DNA of 64,000 nucleotides from Nostoc sp. NIES-4103 (GTDB lineage Bacteria > Cyanobacteriota > Cyanobacteriia > Cyanobacteriales > Nostocaceae): assembly GCF_002368335.1 (NCBI RefSeq), contig NZ_AP018288.1:5162000-5225999 (forward strand), written 5' to 3'. This document shows, in pieces, positions 17,306 through 24,904 of the stretch. How positions within the stretch are numbered: position 1 is the stretch's first letter; the number at the start of each line of letters is the position of its first letter. A program made the position numbers and the translations under genes. The notes below the pieces were generated by a model. The model did not search any database. It worked only from the letters and a program-made list of their open reading frames with translations, and had not been told where the DNA came from.

Positions 17306-19600
17306 ATGTCCATGACTACAATCGCCCCTGAACAAGTAAACTGCATCGTTTGGAATCAACATTCCGATCCCTTTGAAATACTCGGTTCTCATCCCATAGA
17401 GCAAAATGGCAAAAATGTCTGGGCTGTGCGAGCCTACCTACCGGATGCGAGTGCAGCCTGGGTAATCCTTCCTGAGCAACGCCAGGAATACCCCATGCAG
17501 AGTGTACATCATCCTCACTTTTTTGAATGTACGATTGAAGCGGCAGAACTAACAAATTATCAATTACGGATTAAAGAAGGGGAACATGAGCGTGTTACTT
17601 ATGACCCTTATGCTTTTCGTTCTCCTCGCCTGACAGACTTTGATTTACATTTATTCAGCGAAGGAAACCACCACCGAATTTACGAAAAATTGGGAGCGCA
17701 CCCCACAGAAATAGACGGTATTTCAGGCGTTTACTTTGCTGTTTGGGCGCCCAATGCCCGTAATGTTTCAGTGCTGGGAAATTTTAACCAATGGGATGGA
17801 CGTAAACACCAAATGCGTAGAGGCCCAACAGGTGTTTGGGAATTATTTATTCCTGAATTGAAGGTGGGAGACCATTACAAATACGAAATTAAAAATAATC
17901 AAGGACACATTTACGAAAAAACTGATCCCTACGGTTTTCAGCAAGAACCCCGCCCTAAAACAGCATCTATTGTTGCTGATTTAGATACTTACTCTTGGAA
18001 TGACGAAGACTGGTTAGAAAAGCGGCGACACACTGACCCCTTGGCTCAACCTATCTCAGTCTATGAAGTACATTTAGGCTCTTGGCTACATGCTGCTAGT
18101 GGGGAACCCGCAAAATTACCCAACGGTGAAACTGAACCTGTGGTAGTTGTTTCCGAACTGAAGCCAGGGGCGCGTTTTCTCACCTACCGAGAACTGGCAG
18201 ATCGCCTCATTCCCTACGTCAAAGAATTGGGTTATACCCATGTGGAACTGCTGCCGATCGCAGAGCATCCTTATGATGGATCATGGGGTTATCAAGTCAC
18301 TGGCTATTATGCCCCAACTTCACGTTTTGGTGGCCCGCAAGATTTTATGTATTTTGTTGACCAATGTCACCTCAACGGTATTGGTGTAATAGTAGATTGG
18401 GTTCCCGGTCATTTCCCTAAAGATGGTCATGGTTTAGCTTTCTTTGATGGTACTCACCTCTACGAACATGCTGATTCTCGTAAAGGTGAACACAAAGAAT
18501 GGGGTACTTTGGTCTTCAACTACAGTCGCCATGAAGTTCGCAATTTCTTAGCGGCAAATGCCCTTTTCTGGTTTGACAAGTACCACATTGATGGTATGCG
18601 TGTTGATGCGGTTGCTTCTATGCTTTATCTTGATTATTGCCGCAAAAATGGAGAATGGCTGCCAAATCAGTACGGTGGTAGAGAAAACTTAGAAGCAGCA
18701 GATTTCTTACGTCAGACGAATCATTTAATTTTCAGCTATTTCCCTGGCGTTGTCTCAATTGCTGAAGAATCCACTTCTTGGCCGATGGTGTCTTGGCCTA
18801 CCTACACAGGCGGACTCGGCTTTAACATGAAGTGGAATATGGGCTGGATGCACGATATGCTGGACTACTTCAGCATGGATCCTTGGTTCCGCCAGTTCCA
18901 TCAAAACAATGTCACCTTTAGTATGTGGTATAACCACAGTGAAAACTTCATGCTGGCTCTGTCTCACGATGAAGTGGTACATGGTAAGAGCCATATTATC
19001 GGCAAAATGCCGGGGGATAGATGGCAGAAGTTTGCTAATGCACGTTGTTTGTTTGCTTATATGTTCGCTCACCCAGGCAAGAAAACCATGTTTATGAGCA
19101 TGGAATTTGGTCAGTGGAGTGAGTGGAATGCTTGGGCAGACTTAGAGTGGCATTTATTACAACATGAACCTCATCAACAGTTGAAAAAGTTTTTCCAAGA
19201 TTTGAATCATCTTTACCGTTCCGAACCAGCTTTATATACTCAAGATTTTGCCCAAGCTGGTTTTGAGTGGATTGATTGTAGCGATAATCGCCATAGTGTG
19301 GTTTCGTTTATTCGCCGCGACAAGGATTCTGATGATTTTGTAGTTGTGGTTTGCAATTTTACACCACAACCCCATTCTCACTACCGTATAGGTGTACCTG
19401 AACAAGGATTTTATACCGAATTGTTCAATAGCGATGCCCGCCAGTATGGTGGTAGTAATATGGGCAACTTAGGTGGTAAGTGGGCAGACCAATGGTCACT
19501 GCATAATCGTCCTTATTCCCTAGATTTGTGTTTACCACCTTTGGGTGTGTTGATTCTGAAATTAGATCGGAAGAAGACGGCTGAGGCGTTGCAAGGTTAA
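17306..19600 (+). CDS. glgB: 1,4-alpha-glucan branching enzyme GlgB
   Basis: 764 aa, standard for the long cyanobacterial/proteobacterial GlgB. It has an N-terminal extra carbohydrate-binding region (about 1-115), a CBM48 domain (about 125-220 with YFAVWAPNARNVSVLG), the GH13 catalytic barrel and a C-terminal all-beta domain. The catalytic aspartate is Asp434 in GMRVDAVASMLY and the general acid is Glu487 in IAEES; the transition-state Asp lies in LSHDEVVHGK. It transfers short alpha-1,4 chains to make the alpha-1,6 branches of glycogen. It stands alone with its own terminator. Confidence 0.97.
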   Translation: MSMTTIAPEQVNCIVWNQHSDPFEILGSHPIEQNGKNVWAVRAYLPDASAAWVILPEQRQEYPMQSVHHPHFFECTIEAAELTNYQLRIKEGEHERVTYDPYAFRSPRLTDFDLHLFSEGNHHRIYEKLGAHPTEIDGISGVYFAVWAPNARNVSVLGNFNQWDGRKHQMRRGPTGVWELFIPELKVGDHYKYEIKNNQGHIYEKTDPYGFQQEPRPKTASIVADLDTYSWNDEDWLEKRRHTDPLAQPISVYEVHLGSWLHAASGEPAKLPNGETEPVVVVSELKPGARFLTYRELADRLIPYVKELGYTHVELLPIAEHPYDGSWGYQVTGYYAPTSRFGGPQDFMYFVDQCHLNGIGVIVDWVPGHFPKDGHGLAFFDGTHLYEHADSRKGEHKEWGTLVFNYSRHEVRNFLAANALFWFDKYHIDGMRVDAVASMLYLDYCRKNGEWLPNQYGGRENLEAADFLRQTNHLIFSYFPGVVSIAEESTSWPMVSWPTYTGGLGFNMKWNMGWMHDMLDYFSMDPWFRQFHQNNVTFSMWYNHSENFMLALSHDEVVHGKSHIIGKMPGDRWQKFANARCLFAYMFAHPGKKTMFMSMEFGQWSEWNAWADLEWHLLQHEPHQQLKKFFQDLNHLYRSEPALYTQDFAQAGFEWIDCSDNRHSVVSFIRRDKDSDDFVVVVCNFTPQPHSHYRIGVPEQGFYTELFNSDARQYGGSNMGNLGGKWADQWSLHNRPYSLDLCLPPLGVLILKLDRKKTAEALQG

Positions 19601-19605
19601 TTGAG

Positions 19606-19635
19606 AGGGTGGGCATAGTCCCACCCTTAATTTTT
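19606..19635 (+). terminator. Rho-independent terminator of glgB
   Basis: Perfect 8-bp stem AGGGTGGG/CCCACCCT with a six-base loop (19,606-19,627), followed by TAATTTTT. It starts five bases after the glgB stop codon. Confidence 0.85.
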
Positions 19636-19637
19636 CA

Positions 19638-19675
19638 GCGATCGCATTTGTGTTGATGAGGAAAAAGCGATCGCT
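19638..19675. repeat. Left copy of a HIP1-bounded direct repeat flanking the ParDE module
   Basis: GCGATCGCA, a T/G-rich middle, then GAGGAAAAAGCGATCGCTA. The same pattern recurs in the same orientation at 20,332-20,369 on the other side of the toxin-antitoxin genes. Confidence 0.6.
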
Positions 19676-19683
19676 AATTAATG

Positions 19684-20002
19684 TCATTCTTGTTTTAAAA
19701 TCCTTTCTATATCTTGTCCTGCATAGAGAATCCGCACAACTTCAATGCTTTCATCTCGCTCAAAGTAAAAAATTAGATACTTTTTAAATCCCTTAATAGT
19801 CCATTTACGTAAACCTTGCAAACGAAGATTATCCAGAGGATAAAGGCTACCCATTCCAGGCATTCTTGCTAACTGTGCAAAAGTTTCTCTTATAGAGTCA
19901 AAAAATACAAGAGCCGTGTCAGGGTTTTGTTGGGCAATGTAAACAAAATACTCATCAATATCTAAAACTAGCTTTGGGTGTAATGACTATCCGCTTTGTC
20001 AT
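19684..20002 (-). pseudogene. parE: ParE/RelE-family toxin, frameshifted
   Basis: Starting at ATG 20,002 the frame reads MTKRIVITPKAS then shifts and stops within five codons. One extra base in the T run (A run 19,964-19,967 on the plus strand) explains it: removing one base gives LDIDEYFVYIAQQNPDTA and on through GMGSLYPLDNLRLQGLRKW to a stop at 19,684. That restores a 105-aa ParE/RelE-fold toxin with the usual GLRKW and YLIFYF strands. It begins eight bases after the parD stop, the normal antitoxin-toxin operon order. Either the toxin is inactivated, or this is a homopolymer sequencing error. Confidence 0.8.
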
Positions 20003-20010
20003 TATTTTTC

Positions 20011-20256
20011 TTAATGCAAGTGGTGAATCAAATTTGTGCGTTTTTGCTGCCACCATTCATCATTAACTTCTATTGCTTCTCCACTTTCAAGACCTGCAAT
20101 TAAAAGTTCTTCTATATGTTCTTTCATCTTACGTTTTTGATCTTGAGTAATTAACTCTTGTAGATATTCGCTAACTGAATTGTAGCTACCTTGAGCCACC
20201 TGTTCCTCAACAAAAGCTTTCAATGACTCAGGCAAGAAAATATTAATGTTACTCAT
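20011..20256 (-). CDS. parD: ParD-family antitoxin
   Basis: 81 aa. The first half is a ribbon-helix-helix DNA-binding domain in the ParD form (NIFLPESLKAFVEEQVAQG, then SVSEYLQELI), and the second half is the acidic, Trp-containing tail that wraps the toxin (EVNDEWWQQKR). It should bind its own promoter and neutralise the ParE toxin encoded immediately downstream. That toxin frame is broken here, so the antitoxin may be an orphan now. The pair is flanked by imperfect 38-bp direct repeats, suggesting the unit was gained as a block. Confidence 0.88.
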   Translation of the reverse strand: MSNINIFLPESLKAFVEEQVAQGSYNSVSEYLQELITQDQKRKMKEHIEELLIAGLESGEAIEVNDEWWQQKRTNLIHHLH

Positions 20257-20331
20257 AACTTTAGTGGGTAAGTTGAACTATTTTTTCCATGTTATCAAGT
20301 TTGTTAGGCGTTGTCTTTGAGGAAAGGTTTA

Positions 20332-20369
20332 GCGATCGCAGTTTTGTTGTTGAGGAAAAAGCGATCGCT
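20332..20369. repeat. Right copy of the HIP1-bounded direct repeat flanking ParDE
   Basis: GCGATCGCAG, T/G-rich middle, then GAGGAAAAAGCGATCGCTA; same orientation as 19,638-19,675. The two copies match well over both ends and differ in the middle. Confidence 0.6.
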
Positions 20370-20477
20370 AGCCCAAATACGTGGGCAATCTCCAATTAAC
20401 TCAAATTCGAGAACTGTGGTCAAAAAGACACGGATGACAGGCAAGGGAAATAAAGCAAAAGTTACCAAAGGTGATGT

Positions 20478-20846
20478 TTGGGTAGAAGATACTTCAAACG
20501 TAGCAGCCAAGCCTTAGAAAACTACGAAGCAGCATTGGCATTGTACCGCGACATAGGCTCTCGCTTGGAGGAAGCAAATACATTACAAGCTATGGGTATG
20601 TTGCAAGAAGATTTAACTTTGGGTTTAGAGTATTGTCAGGCGGCGTTAGAACTTTATACGCAAATTGGTACTAAATATAGCCAAAGTCGTAATTTGATTT
20701 ACTTCACATCTAATATTCTCTTAAAACTGGGACGGCAACAAGAAGCAGTAGATGCCCTTAACCGCGCTATTGACTTGGCTAGAGAGATACCTTATGAAAG
20801 CTTTGTAGAAGATGCTACAGCTAAATTGAGAGAAATTCAAGGTTAA
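20478..20846 (+). pseudogene. TPR-protein C-terminal remnant
   Basis: The frame encodes at least two tetratricopeptide-type repeats (ALENYEAALALYRDIGSRLE, LEYCQAALELYTQIGTKYSQ, and AVDALNRAIDLAREI). It matches the end of the large cyanobacterial TPR proteins in which such 40-residue units are tandem. It lacks a proper start: only a TTG at 20,478 with no ribosome-binding sequence, and the upstream sequence is unrelated. I read it as a 5'-truncated gene left beside the ParDE insertion region. A short independent TPR protein from an internal start is possible. Confidence 0.6.
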
Positions 20847-20878
20847 GGTGTAGACACAAGTTTGAAATCGTAAAGACT

Positions 20879-20925
20879 GTCAGTTGTCAGTTGTCATTTG
20901 TCATTTGTCATTTGTCATTTGTCAG
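20879..20925. repeat. Tandem CATTTGT/CAGTTGT repeats
   Basis: Six to seven consecutive heptamers of the TCAGTTG/TCATTTG type directly after the TPR remnant. Confidence 0.8.
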
Positions 20926-21104
20926 AAATAAACGTAGCTTTGCCCACCATATCCGGGTTTTGGTGGGCTTTGCCCACCCTACACTTGAAGCTTAAGTGTA
21001 CGGATTTTTTTCAGAAATCAAACATGATTCCTATATTTACAAAGGACTTTGGATAAAGGACAAAGAACAACCAATAGAAGTAATTGTGCAAATTGAATGT
21101 GTTT

Positions 21105-21273
21105 TAGAGGATGTTTTAAAAGTCCTGTTATCAGTAGCCAAATATTTTTGATCCCCCTAAATCCCCCTTTTGAAGGGGGACTTTGAGCAGTTATTCCCCC
21201 CTTTTGAAGGGGGGCTAGGGGGGATCGGCAAGTGCTTAAAGGCACTTCTAAAAACTTTTCAAACAACCTCTTA
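21105..21273. mobile_element. 169-bp MITE-like element, copy 1
   Basis: Left end TAGAGGATGTTTTAAAAGT and inverted right end ACTTTTCAAACAACCTCTTA form terminal inverted repeats with a few mismatches. The interior holds a strong C/G palindrome (CCCCCTTTTGAAGGGGG, present twice). It has the same length and end sequences as the element at 41,863-42,031. No ORF inside. Confidence 0.65.
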
Positions 21274-21446
21274 GCTTATTACTTTGACAAAAAATTAAAA
21301 AATTTTTGCAATTAGGGATTGCAAAGTATAATTTTATACTTTATATTATAAATGTACAGTCAAATGTACAAGAAAGGCGATCGCTCCCCGTCGGAAGGTA
21401 CTGCGATCGCCCTTCTTTAAACCCCTAAATAGGAGTCAACATTATC

Positions 21447-21740
21447 ATGACACAAGAAAAACAGTTTGAAGATGATCAAAACTCCCCCAAAGGAGATTTT
21501 GAAGGTTTTATACCAAGGGAAGACTCAGATACAGTCACTCCTGGACAATCTTTTGCAAAACTATTGCCTACCAGAGAACCAATTAAGCATTTATTAATAG
21601 GTTCTCCTAAAGCTGTGACTGGGACAATCCACTATTTGCACATTATTGGCTATGCAAATGTTGGAGACTGGAGTCAACTAATATCAACCGGCAACGGTGA
21701 CGAAGTGATGAGTATTCTAATTCGTCAGATTTTAGTTTAA
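21447..21740 (+). CDS. Conserved-looking hypothetical protein, 97 aa
   Basis: Soluble, acidic N-terminal half (about 1-35, low complexity) followed by a compact part with PIKHLLIGSPKAVTGTIHYL and IGYANVGDWSQLI. No signal peptide, membrane segment or known motif. The start ATG has AGGAG twelve bases upstream, and the gene is followed by a strong terminator, so it is very likely expressed as a single gene. Family not recognised; the C-terminal block looks like a small cyanobacterial domain of unknown function. Confidence 0.65.
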   Translation: MTQEKQFEDDQNSPKGDFEGFIPREDSDTVTPGQSFAKLLPTREPIKHLLIGSPKAVTGTIHYLHIIGYANVGDWSQLISTGNGDEVMSILIRQILV

Positions 21741-21749
21741 TAAATTTGA

Positions 21750-21784
21750 AACCCCCGTTCCTTAAAAGAAAACGGGGGTTTTTT
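21750..21784 (+). terminator. Rho-independent terminator
   Basis: Perfect 10-bp stem AACCCCCGTT/AACGGGGGTT (21,750-21,759 and 21,771-21,780) followed by a run of six T including the stem end. It begins nine bases after the stop of the 97-aa gene. Confidence 0.92.
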
Positions 21785-21839
21785 AAGAAGGAGGCAGGAG
21801 GCAGCAGGCAGGAGGTAAAAACCTTACTGTTACTGACAT

Positions 21840-22028
21840 TTGATATTATTTCCGTCGCCCTTGATATTATTTCCGTCGCCCTTGATATTATTTCCGTCGC
21901 CCTTGATATTATTTCCGTCGCCTTTGATATTACTTCCGTCGCCCTTGATATTATTTCCGTCGCCTTTGATATTACTTCCGTCGCCCTTGATATTACTTCC
22001 GTCGCCCTTGATATTACTTCCGTCGCCT
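21840..22028. repeat. 21-bp tandem repeat array, nine full copies
   Basis: Unit TTGATATTATTTCCGTCGCCC in nine head-to-tail copies plus a partial tenth. Variation is limited to T/C at unit position 10 and C/T at position 21. Because 21 is a multiple of three, both strands stay open, producing artefactual repeat ORFs. There are no spacers, so this is not CRISPR. It lies just after a 29-base sequence duplicated from 11,114. Confidence 0.9.
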
Positions 22029-22138
22029 TTGATACAGCAAATTTCAACTTCATGAAGTGCATAAATACCCCACCCTAACCCTCCCCTTGTAAAGGGGAGG
22101 GAACTAGATCTTCAATTTTTCCCCCCTTTATAAGGGGA

Positions 22139-22179
22139 GCCACTGCGTTGGGCGGCTTCGCCGACTTGTAGCATGTGGC
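22139..22179. repeat. Small palindromic element bounded by GCCACTGCG...GCATGTGGC
   Basis: A 41-bp element with inner palindrome GGCGGCTTCGCCG. It interrupts a C/G-rich intergenic palindrome (CCCCTTTATAAGGGG before, GGGATTAAGGGGGG after). The same boundary sequences enclose a longer element at 26,448-26,545. Confidence 0.55.
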
Positions 22180-22371
22180 GTGGGATTAAGGGGGGTAATA
22201 CGACAAAGTGTGTACACGGTACGGCTATCCTTTTCCACCCACAAGGAAATGGAGTTTACCACTGCTTTCAAATTTGTTAAAAAATATACAAAAATTTGCG
22301 GTTTTCCCTGAGACAGAACAAAGCTTGAGTAGGACAAACTAGTTCTAGAGATTTCTTTAAGGAATGATTTT

Positions 22372-22767
22372 ATGCCACGCCAAAAACGTACATCCCGGAT
22401 TTTAGAAAAAGCTGAATTAAGATCCTCTAGTCTCAAAGCTGTTGACGCTAACATGGATTTTGGGGATACTCGCAATTTGCAAAATCTCACACAACTAATT
22501 GAACAGTTACGCACAAGAATCGATGCTTATAACACTGCTTTATCTGTGATCGACTCTTCTAAAACCGAGATAGAGAAATTAGAGAAAAACTTAGCAGACC
22601 TTACAGACAAGATGCTGTTAGGAGTTGCTTTTAAATACGGCAAAGACAGCGTTGAATATGAAATGGCGGGTGGAGTTCGCAAAAGTGAACGTGCCCGCAG
22701 AATCAGAACCGGGCGTTTAAAAGCAGCTGTAGAAAAAATGTCTGATGAAAACAGTAAAACTGCGTAA
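22372..22767 (+). CDS. Coiled-coil hypothetical protein, 131 aa
   Basis: Soluble basic protein. The N-terminal 30 residues are Arg/Lys/Ser-rich, then a long alpha-helical region with heptad spacing (LTQLIEQLRTRIDAYNTALS, KTEIEKLEKNLADLTDK, about 40-82), then a GVAFKYGKDS segment and a basic Arg-rich tail (KSERARRIRTGRLKAA). The pattern suggests an oligomeric, possibly nucleic-acid-binding protein. It resembles conserved hypothetical proteins of Nostocales but I cannot name a family. The ATG at 22,372 has only a weak upstream AAGGAA. Confidence 0.6.
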   Translation: MPRQKRTSRILEKAELRSSSLKAVDANMDFGDTRNLQNLTQLIEQLRTRIDAYNTALSVIDSSKTEIEKLEKNLADLTDKMLLGVAFKYGKDSVEYEMAGGVRKSERARRIRTGRLKAAVEKMSDENSKTA

Positions 22768-22890
22768 ACTAATTTAAGCAGTAGCGATCGCTTTGAGTAT
22801 TATTTGCAAAAGTCAGCGCGATCGCCCTTCTTCCTACCAATCAAGTAATATATTAAGTATCAGCGCTGGCTACTCAACATTTAAAACGCC

Positions 22891-23157
22891 ATGTCAGAAT
22901 TGGTACGTTGGCAAGGTAATTACAAAGGTGTTGAAACAACTTGGTTACGCTGGGCATCTTTGGAAGGAATATTACTGCCAACTGCTGAAGAAATTGCTAA
23001 GCAAGAAAGTCAACGCGCAGAACAAGAAAGTCAACGTGCACAAAGAGCAGAATTGCAGTTAAAACAAACAGCGCGTAACTTACTTCAGTCAGTTATGACT
23101 GTACAACAAGTAGCTAATATCACGGGTTTATCTGAATCAGAAATAAATAACAACTGA
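22891..23157 (+). pseudogene. C-terminal remnant of an Uma2-family (DUF820) nuclease-like protein
   Basis: The 88 residues start with ELVRWQGNYKGVETTWLRW and LPTAEEIA, then a Gln/Glu/Arg helical tail (KQESQRAEQESQRAQRAELQ) and end with a VANITGLSESEI segment. This is the typical end of cyanobacterial Uma2/DUF820 proteins, where a PD-(D/E)XK nuclease core of about 180 residues should precede. That core is absent: upstream is unrelated sequence. An ATG happens to open the fragment, so a short product is possible, but it would lack the catalytic residues. Confidence 0.65.
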
Positions 23158-23185
23158 CAACTAACGACTGACAACTAACAACTGA

Positions 23186-24070
23186 TCAAAAATGCGGTCG
23201 CAATAGACCAATAATGACTTCTGGTAATTCCAGATGAGGCAAGACCCCGGCATCTGCGATCGCATAAAAATCTCGAATTGCACTGATATTTAAATTAGCC
23301 AAGCGTCGCCCTAGTTTGATACTAGTAAATTGTGCTTTTTCTCCCCAAAACATCACAGTAGGAATTTGTAATTGTTGAATGTACAAAGCTAAATCAAAAT
23401 AAAGGTCGCCTCGCAAAAAAGCCAAAGCGGCAAACTTAGCATTTGGCTGTTGTGCAGAAGTTAAATAAGCCTCTACCATTTCTTGAGAAACACGTTCTGG
23501 TTTAGCAAACAGAAAACTTTGTAAAAAGTTTCTGACTGCCAATTCATTTTCAGCACCAAGAGCATAAATTAGACTATCTAATAAAGGAGTATTAATTACC
23601 GATAGTGGAAGTCTGCGCCCAGCACCTTGGCCAAAATCATCAAACCCAGAAGGACAAACCAAAAAGAGTTCTTGGAATAATTCAGGTTGAGTGATAGCTA
23701 GACGGATAGTCAAAGCAGCCGTTAACGAAGAAGCTACCACCGTTACAGGTTCGCGACAAGTTTGAGTGATAAACTCTGCGATCGCACTCAGATAGTCTTT
23801 AATTGTATAATCTCGCACAGGATGGGCAGATTCTCCCCAACCGATTAAATCTGGGGCTAAAATGCGGTGCGTAGAAGCAAAAGCCGGATAAACCTTAGAC
23901 CATTCATAAGCTGAAGCCCCGCCACCAAAGTTGTGGAGAAACAGTAGTGTCGGTAAACCTTCAGTATCAGCATTTAACCAAGGTGTATCAGTCTGGGTAT
24001 AGTAAACCATTTTTCCCAGAGATGTATTAATGACTTTATGCCCAAAGCCAGAAGGTTGAAACTGAAGCAT
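23186..24070 (-). CDS. Alpha/beta-fold hydrolase
   Basis: 294 aa, alpha/beta-hydrolase fold. LLFLHNFGGGASAYEW gives the oxyanion-hole HxxGG-like loop, LAPDLIGWGESAHP the next conserved strand-turn, and VVASSLTAALTIRLA the nucleophile elbow. The elbow reads A-S-S-L-T-A instead of the usual G-x-S-x-G. The acid and His are expected in VMFWGEKAQ and GVLPHLELPE. The reading frame is open a further 54 codons upstream but those encode repeats (FPIPHSQ-like) from the tandem heptamers, so I start at the ATG at 24,070. It lies eight bases after the HugZ-like gene's end region and may be cotranscribed. Substrate unknown. Confidence 0.85.
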   Translation of the reverse strand: MLQFQPSGFGHKVINTSLGKMVYYTQTDTPWLNADTEGLPTLLFLHNFGGGASAYEWSKVYPAFASTHRILAPDLIGWGESAHPVRDYTIKDYLSAIAEFITQTCREPVTVVASSLTAALTIRLAITQPELFQELFLVCPSGFDDFGQGAGRRLPLSVINTPLLDSLIYALGAENELAVRNFLQSFLFAKPERVSQEMVEAYLTSAQQPNAKFAALAFLRGDLYFDLALYIQQLQIPTVMFWGEKAQFTSIKLGRRLANLNISAIRDFYAIADAGVLPHLELPEVIIGLLRPHF

Positions 24071-24074
24071 AATT

Positions 24075-24237
24075 AATTGGGGACTGGGGACTAGGGACTG
24101 GGGAATTGGGAATGGGGAATTGGGAATGGGGAATTGGGAATGGGGAATAGGAAATGGGGAATGGGGAATGGGGAACTGGGAATGGGGAATTGCTTTAGTT
24201 ATTTTCTCCCTCATCTCCCTCATCTCCCTCATCCCCT
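24075..24237. repeat. Tandem GGGGAATTGGGAAT repeats
   Basis: Long run of GGGAATG/GGAATTG heptamers followed by ATCTCCCTC units, just upstream of the hydrolase start. It keeps a minus-strand frame open and creates a false N-terminal extension. Confidence 0.85.
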
Positions 24238-24239
24238 TT

Positions 24240-24740
24240 TTATCCTTTCCTGTCTCCTGTGATTTGAACGAGTTGATCTAGGTTATCGCCGCTGATGTGA
24301 TAAGCTGCTCCAAAACCAATGACAAAACGACCTGCGCTAGGAGTTAGCTGAAAAATTCTAAAGTCAGGTAAGCCGCGTAAAACCTCAATAATTTCACCAA
24401 AACGTTCTTGAAATTGTTCAACAACTTGATTCCAAGTTGCAGTTTCACGTTCTATGAGAGTAGCTGTACAATCAAAACTCAAACGACGACGAGCAAAGAT
24501 TTGGTCAGTCTTAGCTTCATCTTCAATCAACAAAACACTAACACGAGGATTACCTTGAATATTTTGGGTGTGGGTCGAAAGTCCACTGACATAAATGTAG
24601 ATATTCTTAGAATCATCCATCACAAAAGGAGCGTAGCTAGCATCTGGTATTCCTTCTTGATTGATAGTGCTAATAATTACACTGCCTAATTCTCGTGGAA
24701 AACTTTCGTACTCAGCTTGAGCTTTTTCGAGTTGGTTCAT
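24240..24740 (-). CDS. HugZ/HutZ-like heme-utilisation protein, PNPOx-like split-barrel fold
   Basis: 166 aa. The pyridoxamine-5'-phosphate-oxidase-like split barrel is visible in GSVIISTINQEGIPDASYAP, IYIYVSGLSTHTQNIQ and RVSVLLIEDE. The C-terminal part with GRFVIGFGAAYHISGD is the signature of the HugZ/HutZ heme-binding/degrading subfamily, where a C-terminal His contributes to heme binding. Plausibly it binds or degrades heme, in a bilin-rich organism where heme turnover matters, though that link is inference. It precedes the hydrolase gene on the same strand. Confidence 0.82.
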   Translation of the reverse strand: MNQLEKAQAEYESFPRELGSVIISTINQEGIPDASYAPFVMDDSKNIYIYVSGLSTHTQNIQGNPRVSVLLIEDEAKTDQIFARRRLSFDCTATLIERETATWNQVVEQFQERFGEIIEVLRGLPDFRIFQLTPSAGRFVIGFGAAYHISGDNLDQLVQITGDRKG

Positions 24741-24904
24741 AATAAGTCAATAACTGTTTGATTAATAGCTCATTCTTAAGTATCGTAACGTTTGTCAGTT
24801 GTCAGTTGTTATTTCTCCCTCATCTCCCCACTTCCCTCATCTCCCCACTTCCCTCATCCCCAATACAATAAAGATGGGTGTAACTGATCAATCAGGATGC
24901 GATC

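Noticed and set aside
20304..20517. Overlapping ORFs of 68 aa on both strands between parD and the TPR remnant
   Set aside because: Low protein character, covering the HIP1 direct repeat; no start signals.
21840..22028. Possible CRISPR array
   Set aside because: Units are contiguous with no spacers and there are no cas genes in the window.
21643..22062. Minus-strand 139-aa ORF with ATEVISR repeats, and two plus-strand repeat ORFs over the same array
   Set aside because: All arise because the 21-bp tandem repeat has no stops in several frames; no ribosome-binding site, and flanking parts overlap the 97-aa gene and its terminator.
23186..24232. N-terminally extended alpha/beta hydrolase
   Set aside because: The extra 54 codons are translated tandem repeats (FPIPHS units); ATG at 24,070 fits the family start.
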